DNA of 64,000 bases from a virus, in IMG/VR virus record IMGVR_UViG_3300025732_000026, positions 1 through 64,000 of that record. One strand, given 5' to 3'. Under the pieces are notes generated by a model that did not search any database, was not told the origin of the DNA, and saw only the letters and a list, made by a program, of their open reading frames with translations. Numbering within the stretch: the stretch's first letter is position 1; each line of letters starts with the position of its first letter. Below are positions 1-8,430 of this stretch, piece after piece. Made by a program: the position numbers and the translations under genes.

Positions 1-2
1 CA

Positions 3-398
3 CCATTTGTTCTAGTATTAAAACGAGAAGCTATTAGATATTATCTTAATAATACTAAGGTTGCACTCTATTATAACGCGAAACTTGATAAGCATTTTTC
101 AGTTCCTTATGGTCCTGATATTTCTAATCCAGCAATTCAAACGGAAGAAATTGAACAAATTGAAGAAGCTGTAATGGATATACTGCATAAAATTCATAAT
201 GAAAAACAAGCTCAAAGAGTTAAATTTGCTGATGGTTCAACTAGAAAAGTTGATGGAATGACTGCATCGGCAATAGTAGCATTGCATAAAGCTTTAAATC
301 CAGATGCTGCCGAAAAATTAAGAGATTTGGTCCATAAATCACCGTCTCATTTTGCTAAAGCATCCGAATTTGCTTTTAAACATACTACGATTAAATAA
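3..398 (+). CDS. Head-region protein, 5'-truncated by the window edge
   Basis: The frame is open from base 3 with no stop, so the start lies upstream; 131 residues are visible. The sequence is mixed and soluble, with no signal peptide. The C-terminal part carries a helix-rich stretch containing TASAIVALHKALNP. I do not recognise the family with confidence. Its place directly before the prohead core and protease genes suggests a head-assembly role. The ATG at 174 is internal and not needed as a start. Confidence 0.7.
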   Translation, partial: PFVLVLKREAIRYYLNNTKVALYYNAKLDKHFSVPYGPDISNPAIQTEEIEQIEEAVMDILHKIHNEKQAQRVKFADGSTRKVDGMTASAIVALHKALNPDAAEKLRDLVHKSPSHFAKASEFAFKHTTIK

Positions 399-399
399 A

Positions 400-867
400 A
401 TGAATAGTATTCAAGAATTTATTATCAACACTATTATAAATAGTAAAATAATAGAATTCCAGGAACAAATTAAATTTCGATTGAATGAAATAGCACAACA
501 TAGATTGGATGAAGCCAAAATCTATGTTGCTTCAAATATGTCAGACAACTTTAATGAATTATCAAACATTATATCAGAATCCGGTAAAAACGCAAATATA
601 GTTAAGATGGGTCGAGTGACTAAAATCCGTAGACGTATTCGAAGAAATGCTAAAGGAAAAATAGTTGTTCAGAGAAACGTCAAAAAATCTGGTATAAAAG
701 GCTATAGAATTTCTGGTTCAACTGTTAAACGAATACCAGCATTTGAAAGAATGAAAAAAGCAAGATTATTGAAACGATCATGGAAAACTTCACGCCGAGC
801 AAAATTAAGAAGAACATTACTAAAAAGAAAAATGTCAATGCGGCGCCGATCATCACTAGGAATTTAA
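400..867 (+). CDS. Very basic prohead-core-like protein
   Basis: 155 residues if started at ATG 400, one base after the previous stop. An upstream in-frame start at 352 would overlap the preceding gene by 47 bases. The N-terminal 50 residues are helical; the C-terminal 85 residues are packed with Arg and Lys (for example KIRRRIRRN near the middle and KRKMSMRRRSSLG at the end). Small basic core proteins such as T4 gp68 lie just before gene 21 in T4-like phages, so a DNA- or scaffold-binding prohead core role is inferred from position and charge, not from a firm sequence match. Confidence 0.6.
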   Translation: MNSIQEFIINTIINSKIIEFQEQIKFRLNEIAQHRLDEAKIYVASNMSDNFNELSNIISESGKNANIVKMGRVTKIRRRIRRNAKGKIVVQRNVKKSGIKGYRISGSTVKRIPAFERMKKARLLKRSWKTSRRAKLRRTLLKRKMSMRRRSSLGI

Positions 868-871
868 TAAA

Positions 872-1039
872 ATGGATAATATAAATTCATCTAACATAGA
901 TAAATCAGTAATCTACAATATCATAAATAATAGATTATTGGAAAATAACACTTTAATCAATACTAAATTACACAATATAGTTGAATCTAAGTTGAGAACT
1001 AAAAAACAAAATCTCAAAAAGAATTTTAATGGATTATAG
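872..1039 (+). CDS. Small head-region protein, 55 aa
   Basis: Starts four bases after the previous stop and ends two bases before the next start, filling the gap exactly. The core resembles the N-terminal helix of the preceding protein (NIINNRLLE here, NTIINSKIIE there), so it may be a shortened paralogue. It ends in a basic tail (RTKKQNLKKN). Position fits a small prohead core protein such as the T4 gp67/gp68 group; this is an inference. Confidence 0.5.
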   Translation: MDNINSSNIDKSVIYNIINNRLLENNTLINTKLHNIVESKLRTKKQNLKKNFNGL

Positions 1040-1041
1040 AA

Positions 1042-1407
1042 ATGTTAGAAATAAAAAATACATTACGTTCAAAAAGCACGATACGAATTACCGGTAATAC
1101 TGCCACTACTATTAATTTAACTCATTTGTCAGTTAATACTACAACTGAGATAGTATCTGCGGCTAGTATAGCAATGGCATTTGCGACTGGTAGTGGTTAT
1201 TGGAAAATCTATCGAGGCGATAATGCAACTGGTAATGTTATTTTAGATTTATATCAAAATGCTAATTTACCACTGGTAGACTATGATATTCCTATAACAA
1301 CTAATGCAAGTTCCAATATTTATGTTACTAATTCAGGAACAGATGGCACATTGATATTGGTTATGTCCAAAGAAGCAACATATTCACCAGCGTTGGTAGG
1401 ATTGTAA
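1042..1407 (+). CDS. Beta-rich structural-type protein, unknown
   Basis: 121 residues rich in Thr, Ser, Asn, Ile and Val, with a pattern of short alternating strands and few charges. This is typical of virion surface or decoration proteins rather than enzymes. No signal peptide or membrane segment is seen. It sits between small core proteins and gene 21, with its stop one base before the protease start. I do not recognise the family; a head-associated structural role is inferred from composition and position. Confidence 0.6.
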   Translation: MLEIKNTLRSKSTIRITGNTATTINLTHLSVNTTTEIVSAASIAMAFATGSGYWKIYRGDNATGNVILDLYQNANLPLVDYDIPITTNASSNIYVTNSGTDGTLILVMSKEATYSPALVGL

Positions 1408-1408
1408 A

Positions 1409-2077
1409 ATGAAACTAATCACCGAAAATATTGATGACGCTAAATTCATAACTGAAAAAACAGAAGATGGTAAAAAGCGTTTATATATTGAAGGAACTTT
1501 TCTAGTAGCTGAAAAAGTTAATAGAAATAATCGAATGTATAAAATGGACACTCTTAGAAGAGAAGTCCAAAGATATACAGAAGAATATATAAATAAAAAT
1601 CGAGCATTAGGCGAACTTGCCCATCCGAGTTCACCCCAAATAAATCTGGATAGAGCTTCCCATCGTATTATATCATTAAAAGAAGATAATAATACTTTTT
1701 ATGGTAAAGCATTGATATTGGATACACCTTGTGGTTTGATAGCAAAAAATTTAATAGATGGTGGTGTAAGTTTAGGTGTTTCTTCAAGAGCAATGGGATC
1801 AATTGCTTTGACTAAAGAAGGATACAACTTAGTTCAAGATGATCTTAGATTGTCCACAGCAGCGGACTTAGTTCATGATCCTAGCGCAGAAGTATATGTT
1901 CAAGGAATTATGGAAGGTAAAGAATTTTGGTATGATATGGCAAAAGGAACATATATAGAGCAAGATGTTGAAAAATTATATGAAACATCTAAATCATTTA
2001 CAAAAAAACAAATAGAAAATACTGCGGCAAAGCTATTCGAGTGGTATTTAGATGGTATTACTCGTAAAAAAATTTAA
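1409..2077 (+). CDS. 21: Prohead core protein protease (gp21)
   Basis: 222 residues, near T4 gp21 length. This is the serine protease that cleaves scaffold and capsid proteins during head maturation. Visible signatures are the His motif GELAHP (His72) and the Ser motif GVSSRAMG (Ser125/126), both typical of the gp21/U9 herpes-protease-like fold. The neighbours gene 22 and gene 23 directly follow, as in T4. The likely substrate site in gp23 is noted there. Confidence 0.95.
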   Translation: MKLITENIDDAKFITEKTEDGKKRLYIEGTFLVAEKVNRNNRMYKMDTLRREVQRYTEEYINKNRALGELAHPSSPQINLDRASHRIISLKEDNNTFYGKALILDTPCGLIAKNLIDGGVSLGVSSRAMGSIALTKEGYNLVQDDLRLSTAADLVHDPSAEVYVQGIMEGKEFWYDMAKGTYIEQDVEKLYETSKSFTKKQIENTAAKLFEWYLDGITRKKI

Positions 2078-2110
2078 ACTATTAAAATATAAGAGTAAAA
2101 TTCCCCATAT

Positions 2111-2118
2111 TATAAATA
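2111..2118 (+). promoter_or_regulatory. Putative late promoter TATAAATA
   Basis: An exact match to the T4 late -10 box TATAAATA lies 25 bases upstream of the scaffold gene start, followed by a strong ribosome site AAGGAG. A late sigma factor gene (55) is encoded in the window. In such AT-rich DNA this octamer occurs by chance often, so position is the main support. Confidence 0.5.
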
Positions 2119-2142
2119 AGAATATAACACAAGGAGATTCAA

Positions 2143-3135
2143 ATGGCAAGTGATAAATTAATGGAAGCAGCAGCAGATATTCTCAATCAAAGCAAAAAGA
2201 ATGCTCCTGCGGCACCTATGCAAAAATTAGACGCAGAAATAGTAGACTTAGGTGGTCCAAAAAACACCGATGCTAATCCATTGGATGATTCGGAAAAAAT
2301 TGATGCGACCAAGGCAGCTAAAAAAGCAACTGCGCCTACGACCCATCCTTCAGCAGCATCTTCAAAAACCGTTGATAAATTAACGAATGAAGATGCGGAA
2401 AACGATTCATCTGAAATTTTCAAAGAAGATATCAATGCTATTTTTGCTAATGAAAATCTTTCAGAAGAATTCAAAGATAAAGTAACTACGATTTTCGAAG
2501 CAAGGGTATTAGATCGCGTATCTCAGATTGAAGAAGAATTGGAATCACAATATGCAGAAGCTTTGGAAGATGCTGTTACTAATATCAATGAAGAACTATC
2601 GGAAAAAATCGACGATTATCTGAACTATGTAGTCGAACAATGGCTAGAAGAAAATGAAATCGCTATTGAGACTGGTCTTAGATCAGAATTAACCGAAGAT
2701 TTCATCTCAGGTTTAAGAAATCTTTTCGCAGAACATTATATCGACGTGCCAACTGAAAAAGTTGATTTGGTCGAAGAATTGGCTGCCAAAGTCGAATCCC
2801 TGGAAGATCAATTAAATGAAGAAATTGAGCGTGGTATCACGTTTAAAAAATCACTGATTGAATCCAAGAAAGATTTAATTATGAGGGATGTATGTGAAGG
2901 ACTAACTTCTACTCAAGCTGAAAAAATCAAAACACTTGCAGAGAGTGTGCAATTTTCCACAGAGGAAGATTATGAACAAAAGCTAGAGACGATTCGGGAA
3001 AACTATTTTCCGACTGGAGTTAAAAAAGTAGAAACTAACCATCTCCATGAAGCAATTCAAGACGATGGTAAACAGAAATATGTTGATCCATTCGTCGCGC
3101 AAGTTGCTAATGCAATTTCTCGCACAAAAATCTAA
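2143..3135 (+). CDS. 22: Prohead core scaffold protein (gp22)
   Basis: 330 residues, longer than T4 gp22 (269), strongly acidic and helical, lying between protease 21 and capsid 23 as in T4. The first ~100 residues are low-complexity (Ala, Lys, Asp, Pro); the rest is predicted helix and coiled coil (for example ELAAKVESLEDQLNEEIERG). It should form the internal scaffold and then be cut up by gp21. A clear AAGGAG ribosome site precedes the ATG. The function is assigned from position and composition, since scaffolds diverge quickly. Confidence 0.85.
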   Translation: MASDKLMEAAADILNQSKKNAPAAPMQKLDAEIVDLGGPKNTDANPLDDSEKIDATKAAKKATAPTTHPSAASSKTVDKLTNEDAENDSSEIFKEDINAIFANENLSEEFKDKVTTIFEARVLDRVSQIEEELESQYAEALEDAVTNINEELSEKIDDYLNYVVEQWLEENEIAIETGLRSELTEDFISGLRNLFAEHYIDVPTEKVDLVEELAAKVESLEDQLNEEIERGITFKKSLIESKKDLIMRDVCEGLTSTQAEKIKTLAESVQFSTEEDYEQKLETIRENYFPTGVKKVETNHLHEAIQDDGKQKYVDPFVAQVANAISRTKI

Positions 3136-3156
3136 TAATTTAAACAAGGAGTAATA

Positions 3157-4479
3157 ATGTATCTTTCAGAAAACTTACAAAGCAAATGGGAATCAGTATT
3201 AGATAATCCTGATTTGCCTGCGATTAAAGACCCATATCGTAAAGCGGTAACTGCGGTTATTTTAGAAAATCAAGCAGTTGAAATGCAAAAATCTGGTCAA
3301 ATGTTGTTTGAAGCGACTCCTGCCAATGCCGCCGGTACTGGTGGATACGGTGGTTCCGCAGCTTCAGGTGGTCCAGTTGCCGGTTTTGATCCTATTCTTA
3401 TCAGTTTAGTTCGTCGTTCATTGCCTAATTTGATCGCTTATGATATTTGCGGCGTTCAGCCAATGACAGGTCCTACCGGACTGATTTTTGCAATGCGTTC
3501 AAGCTATACCACTGCTAATATCACAGCGGGCGCAACTGAGGCATTCTATAACGAAGCTAATACCGGTTTTGCTGGTATCGCAGGTGCGCAACAATCATTG
3601 ACAGTTGGTTCTGCCGCTGCCAATACGTTTGTTGCTAATGCAGCCGCTTGTACCGCAATGGCTACTGCTACTGCCGAAGATTTGACTTTCCAAGAAATGG
3701 CATTCTCTATTGAGAAAGTAGCTGTTACTGCTAAAACTCGTGCATTGAAAGCAGAATATTCAATTGAACTTGCACAAGACTTGAAAGCAGTTCATGGATT
3801 GGATGCTGAAACGGAATTGGCTAATATTCTTTCTAGTGAAATTCTATCAGAAATTAATCGTGAAGTTGTTCGCACGATTTATGGTACTGCAAAAACTGGT
3901 TGTCAAGTAGGTACTACTACTGCCGGTCAGTTTGATTTGGATACTGATTCTAATGGTCGTTGGCTGGTAGAAAAAGTAAAAGGTTTGGCATTCCAAATTG
4001 AGCGCGAATGTAATACTATTGCTAAAACGACTCGTCGTGGTAAAGGCAATATTATGATCTGTACATCTGATGTTGCTAGTGCGTTGGCAATGGCGGGTTT
4101 ATTGGATTATAATTCAGCACTTCAAGGGCAAGTTAATTTGAACGTTGATGATACTGGTAATACCTTTGCTGGTACGATGTTTGGTCGTATCAAAGTTTAT
4201 ATTGATCCATATGCCGCAGTATCTTCTACTAGAGAATTTGCAGTAGTTGGATATAAAGGTACTAATGCGTATGATGCTGGACTTTTCTATTGTCCATATG
4301 TTCCATTACAAATGGTACGTGCAGTTGATACTAATAACTTCCAACCAAAAATCGGTTTCAAAACGCGCTATGGGCTAGTTGCTAATCCATTCGCTGAAGG
4401 AACTACTCAAGGTCTAGGTGGATTGAATGTATTGACGAATAACTATTATCGTGCATTTAAAATAACCAATCTTTTATAA
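3157..4479 (+). CDS. 23: Major capsid protein (gp23)
   Basis: 440 residues, HK97-fold major head protein of the T4 type. Recognisable blocks are the region LIRRSLPNL-like VRRSLPNLIAYD near residue 90 and YDPYAAV-like IDPYAAV near residue 350. A gp21-type processing site LFE^A occurs at residues 50-52, which would remove an N-terminal delta peptide of 52 residues. It has a strong AAGGAG ribosome site and higher G+C and better codons than most of the window, as expected for a highly expressed gene. A terminator follows directly. Confidence 0.95.
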   Translation: MYLSENLQSKWESVLDNPDLPAIKDPYRKAVTAVILENQAVEMQKSGQMLFEATPANAAGTGGYGGSAASGGPVAGFDPILISLVRRSLPNLIAYDICGVQPMTGPTGLIFAMRSSYTTANITAGATEAFYNEANTGFAGIAGAQQSLTVGSAAANTFVANAAACTAMATATAEDLTFQEMAFSIEKVAVTAKTRALKAEYSIELAQDLKAVHGLDAETELANILSSEILSEINREVVRTIYGTAKTGCQVGTTTAGQFDLDTDSNGRWLVEKVKGLAFQIERECNTIAKTTRRGKGNIMICTSDVASALAMAGLLDYNSALQGQVNLNVDDTGNTFAGTMFGRIKVYIDPYAAVSSTREFAVVGYKGTNAYDAGLFYCPYVPLQMVRAVDTNNFQPKIGFKTRYGLVANPFAEGTTQGLGGLNVLTNNYYRAFKITNLL

Positions 4480-4508
4480 CATTAATATTTAATTATGTTA
4501 TAATAAAA

Positions 4509-4532
4509 GGGAAGCAATTGCTTCCCTTTTTT
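4509..4532 (+). terminator. Rho-independent terminator after gene 23
   Basis: Perfect 7-bp stem GGGAAGC / GCTTCCC with an AATT loop, followed by six Ts and preceded by AAAA. It lies 30 bases after the capsid stop, ending the head gene unit. Confidence 0.93.
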
Positions 4533-4597
4533 CATTTATAGATACTCTCCACGATACAGGAATATCCGAGAGTTCTAACATTACCAGAGATGTCAGC

Positions 4598-6268
4598 ATG
4601 AATATTTATACAGAAACAACTAATCAAAGTCAAGAAATTCCTTTATGTCCATGTGGACAACATACCCATTTAGATAAAGCATATCCAGAAAAGGGCTATA
4701 CACAGTATTGTTCAGATGCATGTTCTAAGAAATATAGAAGTCAAAATAAAGAATATAACAAAATATTATCCAATAAAGATTGGCTGATTGATCAATTCAT
4801 AGACCAGAAAAAAGCAAAATGCCAGATTGCTAAAGAACTAAATTGTTCCGAAACAGTAATCAATAAATGGCTAAAAATCCACGATATTATTAAACCAAAG
4901 AAACATTCATGTCCCGAAATTTCAACTATTAATTATAATAATATTAATTCGAACATTGAATTGACCAAAGAAAATTTAGAATTTTTAGTAAAAACATATA
5001 CAAGTAAAACAAAATTACTTGAGAAACTAAAATTAAAACCAACCCAATTTAGAAGATTGCTGAAATCATTCGACATAGAATATGATGGTAGAAAAACGAG
5101 TAACACTAGAAGAAAACATGAAATTCCATCTAAAGAAGTGCTAATCGAGTTATATGAAAATCAAAATCTAACAATATTAGATATTTCAAAGAAATTCGAA
5201 TCATCCAATGTTACTGTTAGAAAATGGTTCAAACATCATAATATTGAATTATTAGAACATGCTGTAAATATTAAAAATAAAGTGTTGCCTAAGACGCGAA
5301 AAATTATGCTTGAACGTTATGGAAATGAAGTATATTTTGCAACCGATGAAGCTAAACAAAAGATTGCTAATACATTCATTGCAAAATATGGGGTTCGATA
5401 TCATCCAATAGGAAGTATATCCAAAGCGGAATTGGAAGTTTTAGATTTTCTAAATGAATTGGAACCAGGATTTCAAAATACTAAAATATTCGGAATAGAA
5501 CTTGATGGATATAATCCAAATATCAAAGTAGCAATGGAATTCAATGGATTATATTGGCATACGGAGGGAAGGAAAGGTAAGAATTTACATGAAAGAAAAT
5601 ATCGATTATGCAAAGAAAATGATATTAGATTATTCACTATCTTCGAAGATGAATGGCGCCATAGACAATCTCAAGTTAAGTCATTTATTCGCTCGGCATT
5701 GAATAAAAATGATATTAGACTATATGCTAGAGATCTGAAATTAGAAATTGTTGAACATCGACATATAGATGCATTAAAATTTATAGAAAATCATCATATT
5801 CAAGAAGTACCTTCAATTTTGAGTATTTTAAAACATTTCATGTTACTGGATAAAAATGGTTCTATCATTTCTTGTATGACTTTTTCCAGACACCCAAGAA
5901 ACGAATCAGAAATAGTCCTAAGTCGATATTGTGTAAAATCCAATCATTCCATATTAGGAGGCGCTAAAAGATTATTCAAACATGCCATTGATTATTTCAA
6001 GTGTGATATTAAAACATGGTCTGATAATCGCTGGACCGAGGGTAATTTATATGATAGACTTGGTTTTAAATTGTATAAAAATCTACCTAAAGATTATTCA
6101 TATGTAATTCCAGGAAATAATAGTATTAGAATACCAAAACAATCAATGTCTAAAACTAAAATGAAAGCAAGTGAAAATCAAACAGAATATGAAAGAGCAT
6201 TAGAATTGGGATTTGATAGAATCTGGGACTGTGGAAAGAAAACTTGGATTTTTAAATACAATAATTAA
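4598..6268 (+). CDS. Free-standing homing endonuclease, EDxHD/Vsr-like
   Basis: 556 residues. The N-terminus has a CxC...CSxACxK zinc-binding-like segment (residues ~18-48). Three helix-turn-helix-like repeats follow, of the type xSKKFESSNVTVRKWFKHHNI. The nuclease core has Asp303, Glu314 and His321 in the block LDGY...MEFNGLYWH, the pattern of Vsr/PD-(D/E)XK-like homing enzymes. It ends with a module (RYCV..ILGGAKRLFKHAI...RIWDCGKKTW) shared with the leftward gene at 23511-25124. It sits between capsid gene 23 and the leftward block, a typical mobile intergenic position. Confidence 0.8.
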   Translation: MNIYTETTNQSQEIPLCPCGQHTHLDKAYPEKGYTQYCSDACSKKYRSQNKEYNKILSNKDWLIDQFIDQKKAKCQIAKELNCSETVINKWLKIHDIIKPKKHSCPEISTINYNNINSNIELTKENLEFLVKTYTSKTKLLEKLKLKPTQFRRLLKSFDIEYDGRKTSNTRRKHEIPSKEVLIELYENQNLTILDISKKFESSNVTVRKWFKHHNIELLEHAVNIKNKVLPKTRKIMLERYGNEVYFATDEAKQKIANTFIAKYGVRYHPIGSISKAELEVLDFLNELEPGFQNTKIFGIELDGYNPNIKVAMEFNGLYWHTEGRKGKNLHERKYRLCKENDIRLFTIFEDEWRHRQSQVKSFIRSALNKNDIRLYARDLKLEIVEHRHIDALKFIENHHIQEVPSILSILKHFMLLDKNGSIISCMTFSRHPRNESEIVLSRYCVKSNHSILGGAKRLFKHAIDYFKCDIKTWSDNRWTEGNLYDRLGFKLYKNLPKDYSYVIPGNNSIRIPKQSMSKTKMKASENQTEYERALELGFDRIWDCGKKTWIFKYNN

Positions 6269-6271
6269 GAA

Positions 6272-6646
6272 TCAACATTTAACAACATCAACACAACCAT
6301 ATCGATCTTTTCTTGTTAATATTCTTTCTTTAATATCTATTAAAATATTTGATACCAAGGAATCATATGACATGTTACCGGTATTAGTAGGATAACTATT
6401 AAATATCTCAATTATTTGATCGATTTCGGTATTTACGATACGTTGAATAATATCGGATCGTTTTTCTGTTTCACTAACATACCTTAACGCAGTTTGATAC
6501 CTAGTCTCATCTGGAAATTTATGAGAAACTTGCATTAATAAAGTATTTAATTGAATATCTCTTTCATTTTGGGCATTTGTAAATTGAGATAATTCAAGAT
6601 ACAATTTATCAATAATTTCAGTATCTTTCTTTTCTATTATATTCAT
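6272..6646 (-). CDS. Hypothetical helical protein
   Basis: 124 residues, acidic, mostly helical with no membrane segment. It ends in a Cys-containing tail (CVDVVKC). It converges on the homing endonuclease gene with a 3-base gap. It is the last gene of a leftward block of small genes. The family is not recognised. Confidence 0.6.
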   Translation of the reverse strand: MNIIEKKDTEIIDKLYLELSQFTNAQNERDIQLNTLLMQVSHKFPDETRYQTALRYVSETEKRSDIIQRIVNTEIDQIIEIFNSYPTNTGNMSYDSLVSNILIDIKERILTRKDRYGCVDVVKC

Positions 6647-6706
6647 TTTTACTAATACGATTCTTTAATTTAATTAATTTATACCAAAATAAAATTAACA
6701 ATATAT

Positions 6707-6898
6707 TTATTGATTACAGTCCCATGTAATAATGTCATATTCACATTTAAAAACTTTCCAGGCACATTTCAATCTATATAATAGAGATTTATTTCCTAAT
6801 GGTCTAGCATAAACCCAAACATTTTGTTTATTTGTTTGGTGTTTCCAATCTTTTATTTCATTAATTGAAAATTCAGATATGCCTTGAAATTTACGCAT
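6707..6898 (-). CDS. Small conserved phage protein
   Basis: 63 residues. The C-terminal half (LLYRLKCAWKVFKCEYDIITWD) resembles a short Trp-rich motif, RLK.AW.VF..K.D.itW, that I know from many small phage proteins of unknown role. It overlaps the upstream leftward gene by 8 bases, showing translational coupling. No enzyme motif is visible. Confidence 0.6.
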   Translation of the reverse strand: MRKFQGISEFSINEIKDWKHQTNKQNVWVYARPLGNKSLLYRLKCAWKVFKCEYDIITWDCNQ

Positions 6899-7079
6899 TA
6901 TTCAATTCTTTTAATTTATTACTAATATCAAGTAAATCTTTCCAATCATACACATATTCACAATTAGGATTAAACCACCAACCATCTGGCCACAAACACA
7001 ATTGTCCAACACAGATATTATTAAGATCATCATCAATAATATCGTAATGAACATCATTTATTTTAGTGAATGTTAACAT
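6891..7079 (-). CDS. Hypothetical small protein
   Basis: 62 residues when started at the ATG complementary to 7077-7079, which leaves a 16-base gap to the upstream gene. An earlier in-frame ATG at 7115 would overlap that gene. The protein is acidic and Trp-rich (LWPDGWWFNPN). The family is not recognised. Confidence 0.5.
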   Translation of the reverse strand: MLTFTKINDVHYDIIDDDLNNICVGQLCLWPDGWWFNPNCEYVYDWKDLLDISNKLKELNNA

Positions 7080-7095
7080 AATAATTCCAATAATT

Positions 7096-7320
7096 TTAAG
7101 TAATGCTATACGCAAAATCTAGCAATGTATCTATTTGAGATACATGATATGTATCCTCATACATTGGTTCACCACCATATTGCGGCACCGTAAAAACAAC
7201 AAACACATCCCATATGCGATATACTTCACACCCACCTTCTTCAATCCAATTTATTACACAATTTTCGTTATGTTTAAGATTTTGCAGTTTTACTCTATCA
7301 GTTTGCAATCTAGTATTCAT
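7096..7320 (-). CDS. Hypothetical small protein
   Basis: 74 residues with alternating strands and a cluster of aromatic residues. It starts within the stop codon of the upstream tiny Cys protein (4-base overlap), which supports it being a real member of this leftward operon. The family is not recognised. Confidence 0.5.
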   Translation of the reverse strand: MNTRLQTDRVKLQNLKHNENCVINWIEEGGCEVYRIWDVFVVFTVPQYGGEPMYEDTYHVSQIDTLLDFAYSIT

Positions 7321-7418
7321 TTAATTTCCATAGACTCACATGGTTTGGCCATTCTTTTTCTAGTCGCTTCATTATTTAATGCAACTAATCCACAACCAGA
7401 ACAATACATCCAACTCAC
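7317..7418 (-). CDS. Tiny Cys-rich (zinc-finger-like) protein, 33 aa
   Basis: Reads from GTG (7418-7416) or from ATG at 7409. It has the block YCSGCGLVALNNEATRKR followed by KPC, that is C-x2-C plus a third Cys. Short proteins with this pattern are common in tailed phages. The GTG shares one base with the upstream stop, and its own stop overlaps the next start, so the three small genes are tightly coupled. Confidence 0.55.
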   Translation of the reverse strand: MSWMYCSGCGLVALNNEATRKRMAKPCESMEIK

Positions 7419-7495
7419 TATTTTTTGCTAAAAATATGAGGTGCTGTTTTGAACGATTTTTGTTGATGCTCCCATTTTTCTCGTTTAGTTGCCAT
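7418..7495 (-). CDS. Micro-protein, 25 aa
   Basis: Begins MATKREKWEHQQ and ends SKK; basic and soluble. It lies just before the Cys-rich micro-gene with a stop/start overlap. No strong ribosome site is seen. It is reported because coupling and codon pattern fit the operon, but it could be chance. Confidence 0.35.
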   Translation of the reverse strand: MATKREKWEHQQKSFKTAPHIFSKK

Positions 7496-7591
7496 ATATC
7501 AACTCATATACTTTCAAATAATTATCATTTTGCGCGTATCAATATAAATTATATTGATGCCAGTATTAACATTATTAACATTATTAAAATG

Positions 7592-7663
7592 TGGTTGCGG
7601 TCGCAGGAATCGAACCTGTCCTTCAGTTTATGAGACTGATATGCACCATTACACTTCCCCGCA
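7592..7663 (-). tRNA. tRNA with CAT anticodon (Met or Ile2), weak acceptor
   Basis: Read on the minus strand: acceptor TGCGG pairs with CCGCA, the anticodon arm TCAGT/ACTGA encloses CTCATAA (anticodon CAT), the T loop is TTCGATT, and CCA is encoded. Acceptor pairs 6 and 7 are mismatched, the outer T-stem pair is A-C, and the variable loop is only about 3 bases, so it is either divergent or decaying. A good sigma70-type promoter lies just upstream. Confidence 0.65.
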
Positions 7664-7700
7664 ATAGTTTCTAACTAAAAGAAATCAAATCATGCTTCAC

Positions 7701-7728
7701 ATTATACATATCAATTTTTATTTGGCAA
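7701..7728 (-). promoter_or_regulatory. Sigma70-like promoter for the leftward tRNA
   Basis: On the minus strand, TTGCCA and TATAAT are separated by 16 bases, ending about 38 bases before the tRNA 5' end. It would serve the CAT tRNA and the small leftward genes beyond. Confidence 0.6.
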
Positions 7729-7991
7729 GCGTTTATTAGTAACTTTTTTCAATTATTTACATATTCTTTACTTCGATGTATCTATTATAATACAATATAT
7801 CAAAATAACATTTTATCGTTTATAATCAATAACTAACAATTTTCTTAAACATTTAACAATATTCAATAAAAACAAAGAGTTACAAAAATATTAAAATAAT
7901 TACACTCGTTTTGATATATAAGTATGTCTTTCATTATTTTAATTATCATTTATATTAGGGAAATTATATATTATACAATCTAATCAATATG
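7729..7991. other. AT-rich intergenic stretch with no gene seen
   Basis: About 260 bases of very AT-rich DNA between the tRNA promoter and the leftward gene ending at 7992. I see only short chance reading frames (under 30 codons without ribosome sites) and no convincing hairpin. Confidence 0.6.
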
Positions 7992-8246
7992 TTATAATAG
8001 AATAGGATGTACTTTAACTGGATATTCATGTATTTTTCTTAATTTTTTAATACTTTTCACTAAAAAATCAAATTCATTCCAATCTAAGTTGATTGCTCCA
8101 CTATCATTCGTGGATAAATTTTCTTGTGAAATGCATAAGAAAGTTCCAGCACCCTCATCTGAAATGTAAATATATGTATTATGTTCACCAAATATAGGTG
8201 ATTCATTTTCTTTATGAATCGCATACTTAATTGGAGTTATTTTCAT
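7992..8246 (-). CDS. Hypothetical protein
   Basis: 84 residues starting at the ATG complementary to 8244-8246, preceded by a GAGG ribosome site. An upstream start at 8303 would overlap the preceding gene by 77 bases. The chosen start still overlaps it by 20 bases. The N-terminal strand pattern is followed by a Lys-rich helix (LVKSIKKLRKI). The family is not recognised. Confidence 0.55.
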   Translation of the reverse strand: MKITPIKYAIHKENESPIFGEHNTYIYISDEGAGTFLCISQENLSTNDSGAINLDWNEFDFLVKSIKKLRKIHEYPVKVHPILL

Positions 8247-8430
8247 ACCATTCCTCAAATTTAGATAATATAAATTTGGTAGCATTCGCTCCCACATCTT
8301 CAATCAATTCTATAGTAAATCGCATTATAATCTTATCAGATTCATTCACTATAATAATGCTATAATTTTCTTTTTTGCAAAAATAACCATCTGGTAAAAA
8401 TTGATTAATATTTTGTATTAGTTTATTCAT
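8227..8430 (-). CDS. Hypothetical small protein
   Basis: 67 residues; strand-rich N-terminal half and a C-terminal helix (TKFILSKFEEWYE). The start overlaps the thyX stop by four bases (8427-8430), so it is translationally coupled to thyX. The family is not recognised. Confidence 0.55.
   Translation of the reverse strand: MNKLIQNINQFLPDGYFCKKENYSIIIVNESDKIIMRFTIELIEDVGANATKFILSKFEEWYENNSN

Noticed and set aside
2187-2474. A 95-codon minus-strand frame opposite the scaffold gene
   Set aside because: Shadow of the Ala/Lys-rich scaffold coding sequence.
7135-7633. Rightward frames over the small leftward genes and tRNA at 7.1-7.6 kb
   Set aside because: They cross the tRNA and coupled leftward genes; the leftward set has overlaps and motifs that support it instead.
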